DNA of 64,000 bases from Excoecaria cochinchinensis. Its lineage: Eukaryota; Streptophyta; Magnoliopsida; Malpighiales; Euphorbiaceae. The position numbers and the translations under genes are program-made. The notes under the pieces are model-generated. The model saw only the letters and a program-made list of their open reading frames with translations. It did no database searches and was not told the DNA's origin. Location: positions 1,860,001 through 1,924,000 of the forward strand of contig CANTUQ010000158.1 of the NCBI GenBank assembly GCA_947683425.1. Direction: 5' to 3'. How positions within the stretch are numbered: position 1 is the first letter of the stretch; every line of letters begins with the position of its first letter. This document shows positions 45,353 to 56,579 of the stretch, piece after piece.

Positions 45353-48096
45353 TGTAATGGCCGCATTACACCCTAGTTGTTTCGGTATGACATGTGAAGT
45401 ATGTATGTGTTAAGGGGTAATTTCTGATTTAAGTGGTGTTTAAGCAATTAATTATGAATGTGGATTAATCTAAAATTTACAGAAGGACCTAATTGCTAAA
45501 ATAAAAAGTATGTAAGTGATTGAAATGATATTATGCATGCTTAATTAAGTGGATGACTAATTAAGTTAATTAATAAGGATTAAGGCATAAAATAATGGAT
45601 AATTATAAGTTAATGGAAAGCAGATTTTAGTGGGAATTGCTGGAAGTTGAGAAGAATAAAATAAGTATAGTGGAAGCTAATGGGGAGCAGTTTTTCTTAG
45701 TGGCTTTTGCTGTGGGTTTGTGATGAGTGGACTCATCATCACTTAGCATTAATTGTTTAAGTGGAGAGGGAAAGTTCAGTGGTTTTTGAGGTCATTATTT
45801 TCTGCATCTTTATTCCAATATTGAGCCTTCTTCCTTCTTCATTTCGTGAGAGATAAAGTGAGTGGTGAGAGTGAATGAAGTGAGCTGGAGTTTGATGTGT
45901 GTAAGAAAGAATTGTAAGAAATCAGGAATTAAGATTAAGTTGGGAAGGTAAGTAAAGGGTTTGATATATGTATTTCTTCTTTATCTAATTTCTGGATTTA
46001 GTGTTTGAGAACAAGTTGTGGAGTTGTGTGTAATGGATTTCTGATTGCTAGCTGAAGAAAAGAAGAGACTCAAAGGCAAGGCTAAGGTTGGGGAAACAAG
46101 TGAACAACAACCCCATTAGGAGCTAAGGAGTGTGAGGTTTGGGAACTAATCTAAATGTGTGAATTGTATGCTTGTTTTTTTTAGAAACTTATATATGATT
46201 ATGGTGTACATGATTTGAAAGATGATATAGTTGAATTATATGGTTGATTTGTATTGGAGTTGATGATTGAGTTGTTATGAGCTCAATTAAAGTATAAACC
46301 TTGGTTAAGGGAAAGGTTCTGTTTATATGTGATCTGACCTCCGGGTAGTGTTTTTGTCATAAATAAAGTTTGAAAAATCTAAATTGAGTGATTCTTGAAT
46401 CATTGGATCCGTGACTTCTGTGTCTACAAAAGTCTAAGAATGACCATAATTTTATTCTGTCATTAAGATGCTCAAAAATGGCAAAAACCGGACATGTATC
46501 TGACTAGCGTGGTTGGTTTGAACAGTCTGTAGTCTTTAATACATATCTCTTAATTTAGGAATCAACATGACCTGAAACTTGTCCCATATGAAAGATAAGA
46601 CGTAGGGAAACAATTGTTAAGAAGACAACTTTTCCTAAATATGACGTCTAGCGGTCGGTTTTCGCGATGAAATATGGGTGTAAAACCCAGTCTCGTAGGG
46701 CTCCCAAGGTGAGCTACTGTCGCGAGCGCGACAGCGTCGCGACCTCGCGACAGAGAAATGCTTAAAATGACTTATATTTATGTTTTAAAGCATATGGTTG
46801 GCATGGGTCAAGCCCATAACCTTCCCCTCAACTTATTATGCATGTTTAGGTTTATTAAATGATCACAAAATTAGTTATCATGGAGAGAACTTATGAGCAT
46901 GATTAAGATTTGTAATTTACTTAATAAATTAACAATATACATATGTGTGAAAGCGATGTTATGCTCAAATGATGTGTATATGCTTATGACATGATGATTC
47001 TTGAACTTAACTAAGTAATGTAAAGAGTTGATGGGTTAAAGTGCATTTGTAAAAGAGAATGTGGTCATGAATGATATATGTGCTATGAAGATTGATCAAT
47101 GTGAAATGAATGACATAATTAAACAACTTAAGCCTGCCAGTCAAGTATTGGATAGGTAGGCATGCCTATAGGGTCCCTGTGCTGCAGCTTAAGTAAGTAA
47201 GTTGATTCCGATAGAATCATTATGAATTAATCCTTGCGGGATTCCCTGATTTACAAGAATAAATGTACCCGAGGGGTACTAAGATGACTGAAAATTCTAT
47301 TTAAAAGAAGTACCTTTGAGGTACCTATTTATGTTTACAAGAAGTACCTTTGAGGTACCTATATTTCTGTCTGAAATTTACCCGTTATCCATGACTTTGA
47401 ACTGCAGGCAAAAATAATCTACATAAAGGAAAAAGGGAAATAAATGTGTGTGGTAATAATGGGATGAAAAATTAACTTATGTGATAAATGGTAATATGAC
47501 CGCATAGTTTAATTGGCATGAATATATGTTATGAATTGAGATGCTAAATATGCTTATCTTATCTGTTGCTGATGCGTATGTTAATATACCATATTGCTTG
47601 TTATGTGTGAGTTCCCCACTAAGCGTAAAACGCTTAGCACGGGTTTTCTTTAATCCGTGCAGGTACGAAAGTAGGTATTCTAAGGAAGACTCCGCAGGTC
47701 AAAGGTCAACACTAGGATTAGTGTAGGTTGGGTTATCCTTTGGGATATGCGTGTTGTATGTACAAAGCATGTTCTGGCTTGTAAGCATAAGATAATAACA
47801 TAGTATATGCAAAATGGAAAGTAAGTAAAGCTGTATGCTCATGTGATATATAAGTTTATGTGTAACGTACAAGTATGTTGGCATGTAACTATAAGGATAA
47901 CAACCTAGCATGTTTATGGTGAAATATATGTTTATGTGTGCTGCATGTGGATGGCATGAATAAGTATAGATAAAAATTTATTTGTACCGGTATTTATGAT
48001 CACCTTAAGTTCAGCACATGTAAGTAATTTTGCGTGCGCGGTCACTTCCTATCGTTATAGCTGCATCAGCTTTAGCGAGTGGAACTGGGCGTGACA
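45353..48096 (+). repeat. LTR 3 of T
   Basis: Starts TGTAATGGCC and ends ACTGGGCGTGACA; followed by the target duplication caaga, not by a primer site, so it is the true 3' LTR. Carries its own private substitutions. Confidence 0.95.
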
Positions 48097-48101
48097 CAAG
48101 A

Positions 48102-49943
48102 GGTGTCTTGGAGGTTCCAATGAGTGATCAGATACCTCTCGCCTCTTTGAGCCCAAAGACCAGAGTTGGGTTCGGGACTTCTCATCTATTTCTACCTTGA
48201 TTAATTTTACGATTAGATTTTGAATTTATTAATTCGATCTCTCTCCACCCGATGCAATTCAATTAAAAGCGCAGTTATTCACGTCAAAAGCGTAATGAAT
48301 AAATAAATAAATAAAATGTAACAAAAAAAGGACTATAAAGATAAATACAATAACACTAGGAGCGGAATATAACTCCCCTTTGTAAAAGTGCGGTAAATAC
48401 ATAAACCTAGTAATTCATTTATTTTGAGGACTTTGGTCCTCACATGTACTTATTATAAAAGAAACTAGTTTTTATCGTGATGTTTTTATTGGATGGAAAT
48501 TAGGACGTTGGATCCTTGAGTTTAAAAAAAATCCCAATTTTATTTACTATAAAATATTTATCCATTCTTATTTAACGCGGAATAAAACGATTCATTGTGA
48601 GCACAAAATAATCAATAAAAAATGAATAAATAAATTATTAAATAAGAAAATAAATAAATAAACAAATAAATAAATAAAGGATAAAGAGGTAAACCAAATG
48701 GAGTCTCCCATGGCAAAACTCCTCTTAAGCTCCAAATTATCCCAAAGGCATAAAAATAATCTAATAAAATAATCAATAATGTTAATATAAAAAAAGCAAA
48801 ACATTAATAAATATTAATGAAAATAAAGGTTAAAATTCTGAACTAAAATAATAAGAATAAAACTATTGATAAAAGACATAAGAGAAAAGATTTAGAAATA
48901 AATAGAAATAAAAAAATAGAAAGAAAATGAGGAAAAAGGTTTTGAGAATTGCTAACAGATCCCAGGGACGGCCTATAACGAATGACAGACGGGCGTCGCT
49001 AGAAGCAACCGATGGATTGGCATGCCGTCGTTCATCCGAGAGACGGGCATATCCCGGGATGAGGGACGGGCAGTAAGGCGTCACATACGCGCCGTCGCTC
49101 AAACGAGTGACGAGCGTCGGTGGCCTTATAACCCGTCGGTCGCTATTGTTCTTCAAAAAAACAATAAAAACCAAATTTTCTCAAACAAAATAATTTTTCA
49201 ACACAAAAATCCAAAAAAGCTAAATAATTAAAATGAACTAAATGAAATATGTATCCAGAATATTTACTCTCGGATTTTACCTTTTAGGTTGGATTCTTGA
49301 TGATTCAGGTCCCGCACGCTTCACGAGAAATGGGTAAAAATCAAGAAAAGAAGGGTTTGGATTTTTCTTTCTCGATTTTCATGAAATGCACAAATGTTAG
49401 AATCAAAATTCTTAGAAACTAATCAATTTTAGCTCTTTTGAATTAATTTTGATTCACAAAATCAAAAATAGAATGGAGAAATCTTGAGAAAAAAAATGTT
49501 GGAAAATGTGTTTTTAGGTAGAAAAATATGCAAATTCGTCCAACTAGCCAACCCCAAAAACGGGTGAAAAATAGCTTTTTATAGGCTTTGAATTACCGAC
49601 GGCCGTCGGAATCATACCGACGGGCATCGGTTGAATCCTATTTTCTGTTAGAAACAGGATTCAACTGACGGACGTCTGAAGCCCCAGACGGGCATCGGGG
49701 CTCTCCATCGAGCAACGGGCATACCGCTATCGACAGGCTGGCCGCCGGTGGAGGTAAACTTCCTTTTTTTACCCTAAAACTCCCAATTCTCTTTTTTTCT
49801 CTTTGTCGTGAATAAAGAAAACATATTTCTCGTGAATCTAGAGGGCTAAAATCCCTAAATCTCAACCGTTCATTCGGACTCGGGCATCGATTTCTTCATC
49901 CGGTAATCTCTGATCTGGACTAACTCGGGACACGGTGCTTGCA
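48102..49943 (-). repeat. 3' LTR of W, main piece
   Basis: Continues from 36822. The sense start is TGCAAGCACCGTGTCCCGAG at 49943 next to the polypurine tract (49944-49962). Contains GACGGGCGTCGG-type clusters at 48960-49145 and 49595-49750 and a TATA box (sense TATAAAAAG, 49583-49575) directly downstream of the second. Confidence 0.88.
49575..49583 (-). promoter_or_regulatory. TATA box of W 3' LTR
   Basis: Sense TATAAAAAG, in the same arrangement relative to the GC-rich cluster as in LTRs Y and Z. The copy in the 5' LTR is at 52434-52426. Confidence 0.5.
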
Positions 49944-50121
49944 GTTGCCCCCAATTTTGGGGAAACCCGTGCGCAAGTGACTAGATGAGCCAAAATTCAG
50001 AGAAAAAAAGAAAAGAAAAGGAAGAATAGCATACCTGAAGTAATCCTTGCCTTCCGTGTTTCTTGCTGGGTGGACCTTGTCTCAGTCTGCTCAACGGATA
50101 GTGATGGATGTCCCTACCGAT

Positions 50122-50468
50122 TAGGGATGCTCACGGGGCGGGGCGGGGGCGGGGAGTGGCTCCCCCATCCCCGCCCCGCGTAGGGGCGGGGATTCCCCGT
50201 CCCCGCCCCCGCTAGGGACGCGGGGGGAAAATCCCCCCCGTCCCCGCCCCCGCGGGGATCCCCGTTCCCCGCGGGGATCCCCGTCCCCGTAAAAAAAAAT
50301 TTAATTTTAATAAAAAAAATTAATTTGATGGACATTTTTGATCCAAATTAAAAATATTTTATAAAATTTAATAATTTAAAATTAAAAATATTTCATATAA
50401 TTTAAATATAAATATTTTATACAATTAAAATATAAATATTTATAAATATTCCATACAATTTATACATT

Positions 50469-50529
<61 letters not shown>

Positions 50530-50586
50530 TATTATTAATGTATTATCAATAAATAAATATATATATATATATATTATTAATGTATT

Positions 50587-50617
<31 letters not shown>

Positions 50618-50817
50618 TTTTTTTTTTTATTTTTTTTTTCGGGGCGGGGATCCCCGCGGGGTGGGGACCCCTTTCCCCGTCCCCGCCCCGAATTCAAGGG
50701 CGGGGATTTTTTCCCCCCCATCCCCGCCCCCGCGGGGGAAAAATTCGGGGATTCCCCGCCCCGTTCGGGTCGGGTCCCCGCGGGGGACGGGGAATCCCCG
50801 CCCCGTGAGCATCCCTA
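50122..50817. mobile_element. hAT-type miniature element with GC-rich inverted ends (696 bp)
   Basis: Perfect terminal inverted repeats TAGGGATGCTCACGGGGCGG and a perfect 8-bp target duplication ctaccgat (50114-50121, 50818-50825). The TAGGGATG... terminus plus 8-bp duplication is typical of hAT miniature elements in plants. Ends of about 150-170 bases consist of alternating GGGGCGGGG and CCCCGCCCC blocks; the middle (about 50290-50635) is almost pure A/T with TA runs. No transposase. Reading frames across the ends are compositional artefacts. Confidence 0.92.
50474..50523. repeat. TA dinucleotide microsatellite inside the hAT-like element
   Basis: About 24 TA units; further shorter TA and ATT runs follow to 50617. 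Confidence 0.88.
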
Positions 50818-51032
50818 CTACCGATCTCGTCTTGACCCGTAAGAGGTTGATAAGGTGTAGCATTCTCTAGCTACAACCTTACTGTGAAGAGCAGTGTCCT
50901 CTAACCACAACTTCATTCGTGAGATGCAGTGTTTATTAACCACAATCTCGGTGTGAAGAGCAGTCTTCTCTAACTGCAGCTTCAGTTGCCCTACTGACCT
51001 CATCTCGGTCTGCATGGCCTTCCGCTAGCCTC

Positions 51033-52794
51033 GTCTATTTCTACCTTAATTAATTTTACGATTAGATTTTATTTATTAATTCGCTCTCTCCACACGATGC
51101 AATTCAATTAAAAGCGCAGTTATTCACGTCAAAAGCATAATGAATAAATAAATAAATAAATAAAATGTAACAAAAAAAGGACTATAAAGATAAATACAAT
51201 AACACTAGGAGCGGAATACAACTCCCCTTTGTAAAAGTGTGATAAATACATAAACCGAGGAATTCATTTAATTTGAGGACTTTGGTCCTCACATGTACTT
51301 ATTATAAAAGAAACTAGTTTTTATCGTGATGTTTTTATTGGATGGAAATTAGGACTTTGGATCCTTGAGTGTAAAAAAACTCCCAATTTTATTTACTATA
51401 AAATATTTATCCATTCTTATTTAACGTGGAATAAAACGATTCATTGTGAGCACAAAATAATCAATAAAAAATGAATAAATAAATTATTAAATAAGCAAAT
51501 AAATAAACAAATAAATAAATAAATAAAGGATAAAGAGGTAAACCAAATGGAGTCTCACATGGCAAAACTCCTCTTAAGCTCCAAATTATCCCAAAGGCAT
51601 AAAAGAAATCTCACAAAATAATCAATAATGTTAATATAAAAAAAATAAAACATTAATAAATATTAATGAAAATAAAGGTTAAAATTCTGAACTAAAATTA
51701 ATAAGAATAAAACTATTGATAAAAGACAGAAGAGAAAAGATTTAGAAATAAATAGAAATAAAAAATAGAAAGAAAATGAGGAAAAAGGTTTTAAGAATTG
51801 CAAACAGATCCCAGGGACGGCCTCTAATGAATGACAGACGGGCGTCACTAGAAGCAACCGACGGATTGGCATGCCGTCGTTCATCTGAGAGACGGGCATA
51901 TCCCGGGATGACCGACGGGCAGTAACGTGTCACATACATGCCGTCGCTCAAACGAGCGACGAGCGTCGGTGGCCTTATGACCCGTCGGTCGCTATTGTTC
52001 TTCAAAAAAACAGTAAAAACCAAATTTTCTCAAACAAAATAATTTTTCAACACAAAAATCCAAAAAAGCTAAATAATTAAAAAGAACTAAATGAAATATG
52101 TGTCCAGAATATTTACCCTCGGATTTTACCTTTTAGGTTGGATTCTTGATGATTCGGGTCCCGTACGCTTCACGAGAAATGGGTAAAAATGAAGAAAAGA
52201 AGGGTTTGGATTTTTCTTTCTTAATTTTCACGAAATGCACAAATGTTGGAATCAAAATTCTTAGAAACTGAACAATTTTAGCTCCTTTGAATTAATTTTG
52301 ATTCACAAAATAAAAAATAGAATGGAGAAATCTTGAGAAAAAAAAAATGCTGGAAAATGTTTTTTTAGGTAGAAAAATTTGCAAATTTGTCCAACTAGCC
52401 AACCCCAAAAACGGGTGAAAAATAGCTTTTTATAGGCTTTGAATTACCGACGGCCATCGGAATCATACCGACGGGCGTCGGTTGAATCCTGTTTACTGTT
52501 GGAAACAGGGTTCAACCGACGGACATCTGAAGCCACAGACGGGCGTCGGGGCTCTCCGTCGAGCGACGGGCATACCGCTATCGACGGGCTGGCCGCCGGT
52601 GGAGGTAAACTTCCTTTTTTTAACCTAAAACTCCCAATTCTCTTTTTTTCTCTTTGTCGTGAATAAAGAAAACATATTTCTCATGAATCTAGAGGGCCAA
52701 AATCCCTGAATCTCAACCGTTCATTCGGACTCGGGCATCGATTTCTTCATCGGGTAATCTCTGATCTAGACTAACTCGGGACACGGTGCTTACA
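51033..52794 (-). repeat. 5' LTR of W, truncated at its sense 3' end
   Basis: Sense start TGTAAGCACCGTGTCCCGAG at 52794. Collinear and very similar to 48192-49943, but it stops at TCTATTTCTACC (51033), where the 3' LTR continues for about 0.4 kb more. The join to the 3' untranslated region occurs at ctcgtct, resembling ctcatct in the intact LTR. Confidence 0.85.
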
Positions 52795-53625
52795 GTACCC
52801 AACAAAACTTTAATGCTGCTTTCCATCCTAAAACAAACGGGGAGTCAGAGAGGGTGATTCAGATTTTAGAGGATATGCTTCGCGGTTGTGCATTAGACTT
52901 TTTGGATAGTTGGAACATATATGTACCTCTGATGGAGTTCGCATACAATAACAGTCATCAGACGAGCATAGGGATGGCCCCATATGAAGCTCTGTATGGT
53001 AGGAAGTGTAGGACTCCAGTTTGTTGGACTGAACTGACTTAACGTTCTTTTGTTGGCCCTAAATTGGTTAGAGATACCGAGGAAAAGTTCAAGGTTGTGC
53101 AATAGAATTTGAAGATAGCTAAGGACAGACAGAAATCCTATGCTAATTTAAAGTGGAAAGATATTAAATATTATATCGGAGACAAGGTGTTCTTAAAAGT
53201 GTCGCCATGGCGTAAAGTACTTCGATTTGGCAAGAAAGGGAAGTTAAGTCCTAGATTCATAGGACCTTATGAGATTTTGGAAAAGATTGGACCCATTGCC
53301 TACAAGTTAGCCTTACTGTTGGAGTTAGCTAAGTTGCATGATGTATTTCATGTGTTGATGCTTCGCCGATATAGATTGGATGCGTCTCATGTGCTATTAG
53401 TTCAGGATGTGCGGGTCCAGCTTGATTATTCATATGATGAATAACAGAAAGCTACTCTAGCTCGGGAAGTGTGGCAGGTCAGAAATAAATAGAGCCCTTT
53501 GGTTAAAGTATTATGGTGTCATCACGGGATCGAAGAGGCTACTTGGGAACTAGAGTCTGCTATAAAGTCTCAGTATCCACATTTATTCAGTTCAAGTAAG
53601 AATTTTGAGGACGAAATTCTTTTTA
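52795..53625 (+). pseudogene. Integrase core end, C-terminus and chromodomain of chromovirus H
   Basis: Resumes the integrase reading exactly where W interrupted it. One frame, with stops: FHPKTNGESERVIQILEDML (catalytic Glu region), SWNIYVPLMEFAYNNSHQTS, YEALYGRKCRTPVCW, a TAA at 53040, TAG near 53103, then KVFLKVSPWRKVLRFGKKGK and KLHDVFHVLMLRRYRLD. After two more stops (53442, near 53490) comes the chromodomain-like LVKVLWCHHGIEEATWE segment and NFEDEILF near the end. Same architecture as the remnant in T, about 70-80% alike by eye. Confidence 0.88.
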
Positions 53626-53638
53626 AGAAGGGTAGATT
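53621..53638 (+). other. Polypurine tract of chromovirus H
   Basis: TTTTTAAGAAGGGTAGAT directly before the LTR start at 53639; a diverged form of the tract in T. Confidence 0.6.
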
Positions 53639-55868
53639 TGTAACACACCGACTACCACCCTAGTAATTTTGAGCTTTTGTGTGTGTGTGTTTTGCATGTG
53701 TTATGCCTTTATGTTAGTTAATTAAAGATTTGTTTGCACGATTTATTAAGTTTAGGGGGTATATTTGCATGTTATATTTTGATTTAGTGGTATTGGTGTG
53801 TTGTTGGGATGATTAGGAGGATTAGAAGTGTAGATTTCCACAAACCACCATAGGATTGTGACAAGTGGAGAAAGAGAAAGGGAGGATAGAGGTTGACTTG
53901 GTCTTAAGAAAGAGAAAATGAGAGAGAGAGAGTAAAGAACAACTGGTTCCCATTCTTCCCTCTCTCTCGTTTTCCGTTTCTCTATTAGAACCTCTCCTCT
54001 TCTCCACCTTGCTTTTCCTTTTTTCTTTTGCTGGAATTTATTGGTGGGTGTTGGCAATTGAAGATCTAATTAAGAAAGTGTATTTGCTCTTCTTCTTCTT
54101 CTTCATTCTCTTTTCCTTTTGTTCCCATTGGTTGTGTGTGTGAGTGGTTGTTGTGGCTGTGTTTGTGTTTATTTAATTGGTATGCATTGGGTTATGATTT
54201 TTGGTTCAGAGGTTCCTCTTAGAGACGTAAAAGGGAAGGATATTGCTGGTGGTAGTGAAGCCCTTTGAGCTTGTGGAGCTTGGCATTGAAAGATTTGGGA
54301 ATTATTTGTATTACATATTTATGATTGAATTTCTGTTTTGATTTATGGAATTGAGTGGGTAAATGTGCATATGTATGTTTAATTGAAGTTTATAATAGCG
54401 TAGTAGTGTGGAATTATTAATTTTTTGTAGTAAGATTGAAGTTGGGTATGATGTTTGTATGGTTTTTGGTTGTTTTTCTGGGTTTTTGTTGATTCACACG
54501 GCAGTAAGGAAGGTCATACGACCGTGTGATCGGATTTCTGGGTTTGAGTTTTTCTTATCCATGGGGTTACACGACGATAAGGGTTTGTCATACTGCCATG
54601 TAAATGCTTCCTGTTTTAATGAGTTGCTTTTGTGCATTTTTACATGGCGGTCAGGATTTCTATACCACCGTGTAAATGCATTCTATTTTTTGAGGAGTTT
54701 TGGCTCGACAGGCCACACGACAGTCAGGTTTTCTTGACGACCGTGTGGAATGTCTTACATGGCGGTAAGTTTTTGTCATACCGCCATCTAAAAGCTCCCC
54801 GTTTTAAAAATTGTACTTTTGGATTCTGTCTTTTTTTGTCTCTTTTGAACTTAGTATTACTTTTAGTTTTTATCTATCGGAATCTTATCTAGCAAATGAT
54901 ATTGAATTGTAGCATTTTCCATGAGATATGTTAATTCTTATGTGATGAGTATGAAATTTATTATAGATGCCTAGCCTACAAGAGTCAAGTAAGTGGATAG
55001 ATAGGCACGCCTATAGAGTTCTGTTAGCTGCAACCTTAATGTGTTTCGGACCCTGATCAGGTCCCCGTTTGGGTCCTCGTGATCCTCAATGTGTTCGGAT
55101 CTTATTTAAGATCCCCCAATGTGAAAATGTTTTGGGATAAAAATGAAAGAAATTGCTTTTGATTGTACCCACAGGTACCAATGTTTTCACTCGTTATCCA
55201 TTACTTTGAGTTTACAGGCATATGTATGGTTATTGTATGAATGTGATTATGTTATATAAATGTTTATAGACTGTGAAGACCCTGTTAATGTAGCGTATGA
55301 TATAATCTTACTATGCGCTTATTTTGATTTATATATATGCATGTGCCATATGTATGTGTTTTGCCTTAACTGCCATTGTGAATGGGCGTTCATCCTTTGT
55401 TTTCCCCACTAAGCATTATCTCTTAACACAGGTGTTTCATCTGTGCAGGTGCGAAAGCAGTGAAGTTTTTAGAGATCCATAGCAATTTAGGCCAACACAG
55501 TAGGGAGGCTTTTTGAGAGACTTAGTTTTGTATATTGCACTCTTTTGTATAACTTTTGTTTTTGTCTCGATTTTTTGTAATATTTCAGCTAGGTATTTTG
55601 TATTTTGTAATTTTTGTAAAGAATGATATTATACTCCTCTCCTTGTATTGAATATTTTGGTTATATCAATGAAAAGATATTGAGTTTTCCGTTGGTAGTT
55701 TCGAATGTATTGATTGAGTTATAAAATTTTTATTTGTTCTATTTATTCATGTTATTTATATGCTTAGTTGCATTTCGATTTGGTGGCACCCTTATCTATA
55801 CGGGGTCTCACTCCTTTTGTGGATGAGCTCCCTTCGCATGGGTATGGGGTATTACACACATAGTCACA
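53639..55868 (+). repeat. LTR of chromovirus H (about 2230 bp)
   Basis: Starts TGTAACACACCGACTACC after the polypurine tract. The 3' end is placed at GTCACA (55868), five bases before a degenerate primer site; an alternative end is ATTACA at 55856. Contains the chromovirus segment 'ttccccactaagc' near 55404 and a set of five hairpin units at 54494-54792. Confidence 0.8.
54494..54792. repeat. Five-unit hairpin array in the LTR of H
   Basis: Five inverted-repeat units of 36-38 bases, at 54494-54529, about 54567-54603, 54640-54678, 54713-54748 and 54755-54792. Each has stem arms such as TCACACGG/CCGTGTGA or TTTACATGGCGG/CCACCGTGTAAA and a loop resembling GTAAGGTTTTGTCATAC. Spacers between units are unrelated. 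Confidence 0.8.
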
Positions 55869-55873
55869 TTAAG

Positions 55874-55885
55874 CAATATCAGAGC
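55874..55885 (+). other. Degenerate tRNA-Met primer-binding site after the LTR of H
   Basis: CAATATCAGAGC matches TGGTATCAGAGC at 9 of 12 positions and lies five bases after GTCACA, the spacing seen in T. It would make the preceding LTR a 5' LTR as well as a 3' LTR. Confidence 0.45.
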
Positions 55886-56579
55886 ATTTGATATCTTGGA
55901 CACTGTAGATATCGGGTCCTGAGGCAGCTTTGATAATATTTACTCAAAAATAGACAGAGAATGAAATTACTTTGGCTCTTTATAGACTGGAGGTTTTTAA
56001 GCAAACTTGATAATTTATTCGAAAAAAAATAAAAAATAAAAAAATGTAAAAATTAAATTAAGATTAGGTTAAATTAATTAACTAATATTGTAAGATGGTA
56101 AAAAATTAAAAAGAAAATAAATAGAGTGTTTAATTAAGTAAAATAGGTGCTAATAAGTTAAAATAAATTAGAAAGGAAAAAACTGAGGAAATCAAGGGGG
56201 AAAATACATGTGCAAAACCCTAGCCAAATTGGAGTATAAAAAGAAAAAGAGAAAAGGTAAAAGGGGGGCCAGCAAACAAAGAGAGGGCAAGAAAATAGGA
56301 AAAGAAGGAGAGACCTAGGCAAGGGAAATTAAAGAAGAAAGAAAATAAAAAGGCAAAGAAGGGAAGGCAAAAAAAAGGCAGATCTAAAAAGAGCCAAACA
56401 AAGAAAATAAAAAAGAAAGAAAAAAGGGAGAGCAGACCAAGAGTGAGAAAGTCAAAACAAAGAAAAATAGAAAAAGAAAGGGAATAGAGAGGACAGACTG
56501 AGGAAGGGGACCAAAGGGAAACAAAAGCCAAAGAGGGATGGGAAAAACGCAAATCTAGAAAAAGGGAAAAAGAAAGGGA

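Larger units (their letters stand above)
36823..48096 (+). mobile_element. Tandem chromovirus derivative T: LTR-int-LTR-int-LTR (11274 bp)
   Basis: Three LTRs of exactly 2744 bp (36823-39566, 41088-43831, 45353-48096) alternate with two internal regions of exactly 1521 bp; every landmark recurs at +4265. One perfect target duplication, caaga, bounds the whole (36818-36822, 48097-48101). Each internal region has a tRNA-Met primer site, a gag frame, a short integrase-end/chromodomain piece and a polypurine tract; protease, RT, RNase H and most of integrase are absent at the same junction in both. The copies differ by scattered point changes, about 1% by eye. A gag-only, non-autonomous Tekay-like element that became a head-to-tail multimer sharing LTRs. 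Confidence 0.95.
49944..51032 (-). other. Polypurine tract and 3' untranslated region of W
   Basis: Begins with the polypurine tract CCCCAAAATTGGGGGCAAC (sense, 49962-49944). Homologous to the start of the B 3' region, then interrupted by the hAT-like element 50122-50817, then 50826-51030 with several diverged GTGTTCTCTAACTACAAC-like units. At about 51033 it switches abruptly to LTR sequence. Confidence 0.75.
36504..52794 (-). mobile_element. Ogre remnant W, nested in the integrase of H
   Basis: Perfect target duplication gtacc (36499-36503 and 52795-52799). On the minus strand: a 5' LTR lacking its sense 3' end (52794-51033), joined directly to about 1.1 kb of 3' untranslated region (51032-49944), polypurine tract, and a complete 3' LTR (49943-36504, interrupted by T). 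Leader, gag and pol are deleted. W is a relative of B: their 3' untranslated regions share the 'gagccaaaattcagaga' start and ACTAC-type repeats. Confidence 0.9.

Noticed and set aside
36823..48096. Satellite DNA with a 4265-bp monomer
   Set aside because: Each period contains LTR ends, primer site, gag and polypurine tract, and a target duplication bounds the array, so it is a multimeric retrotransposon.
50524..50870. Pro/Gly-rich frames on both strands
   Set aside because: They result from GC-rich inverted ends of the hAT-like element.
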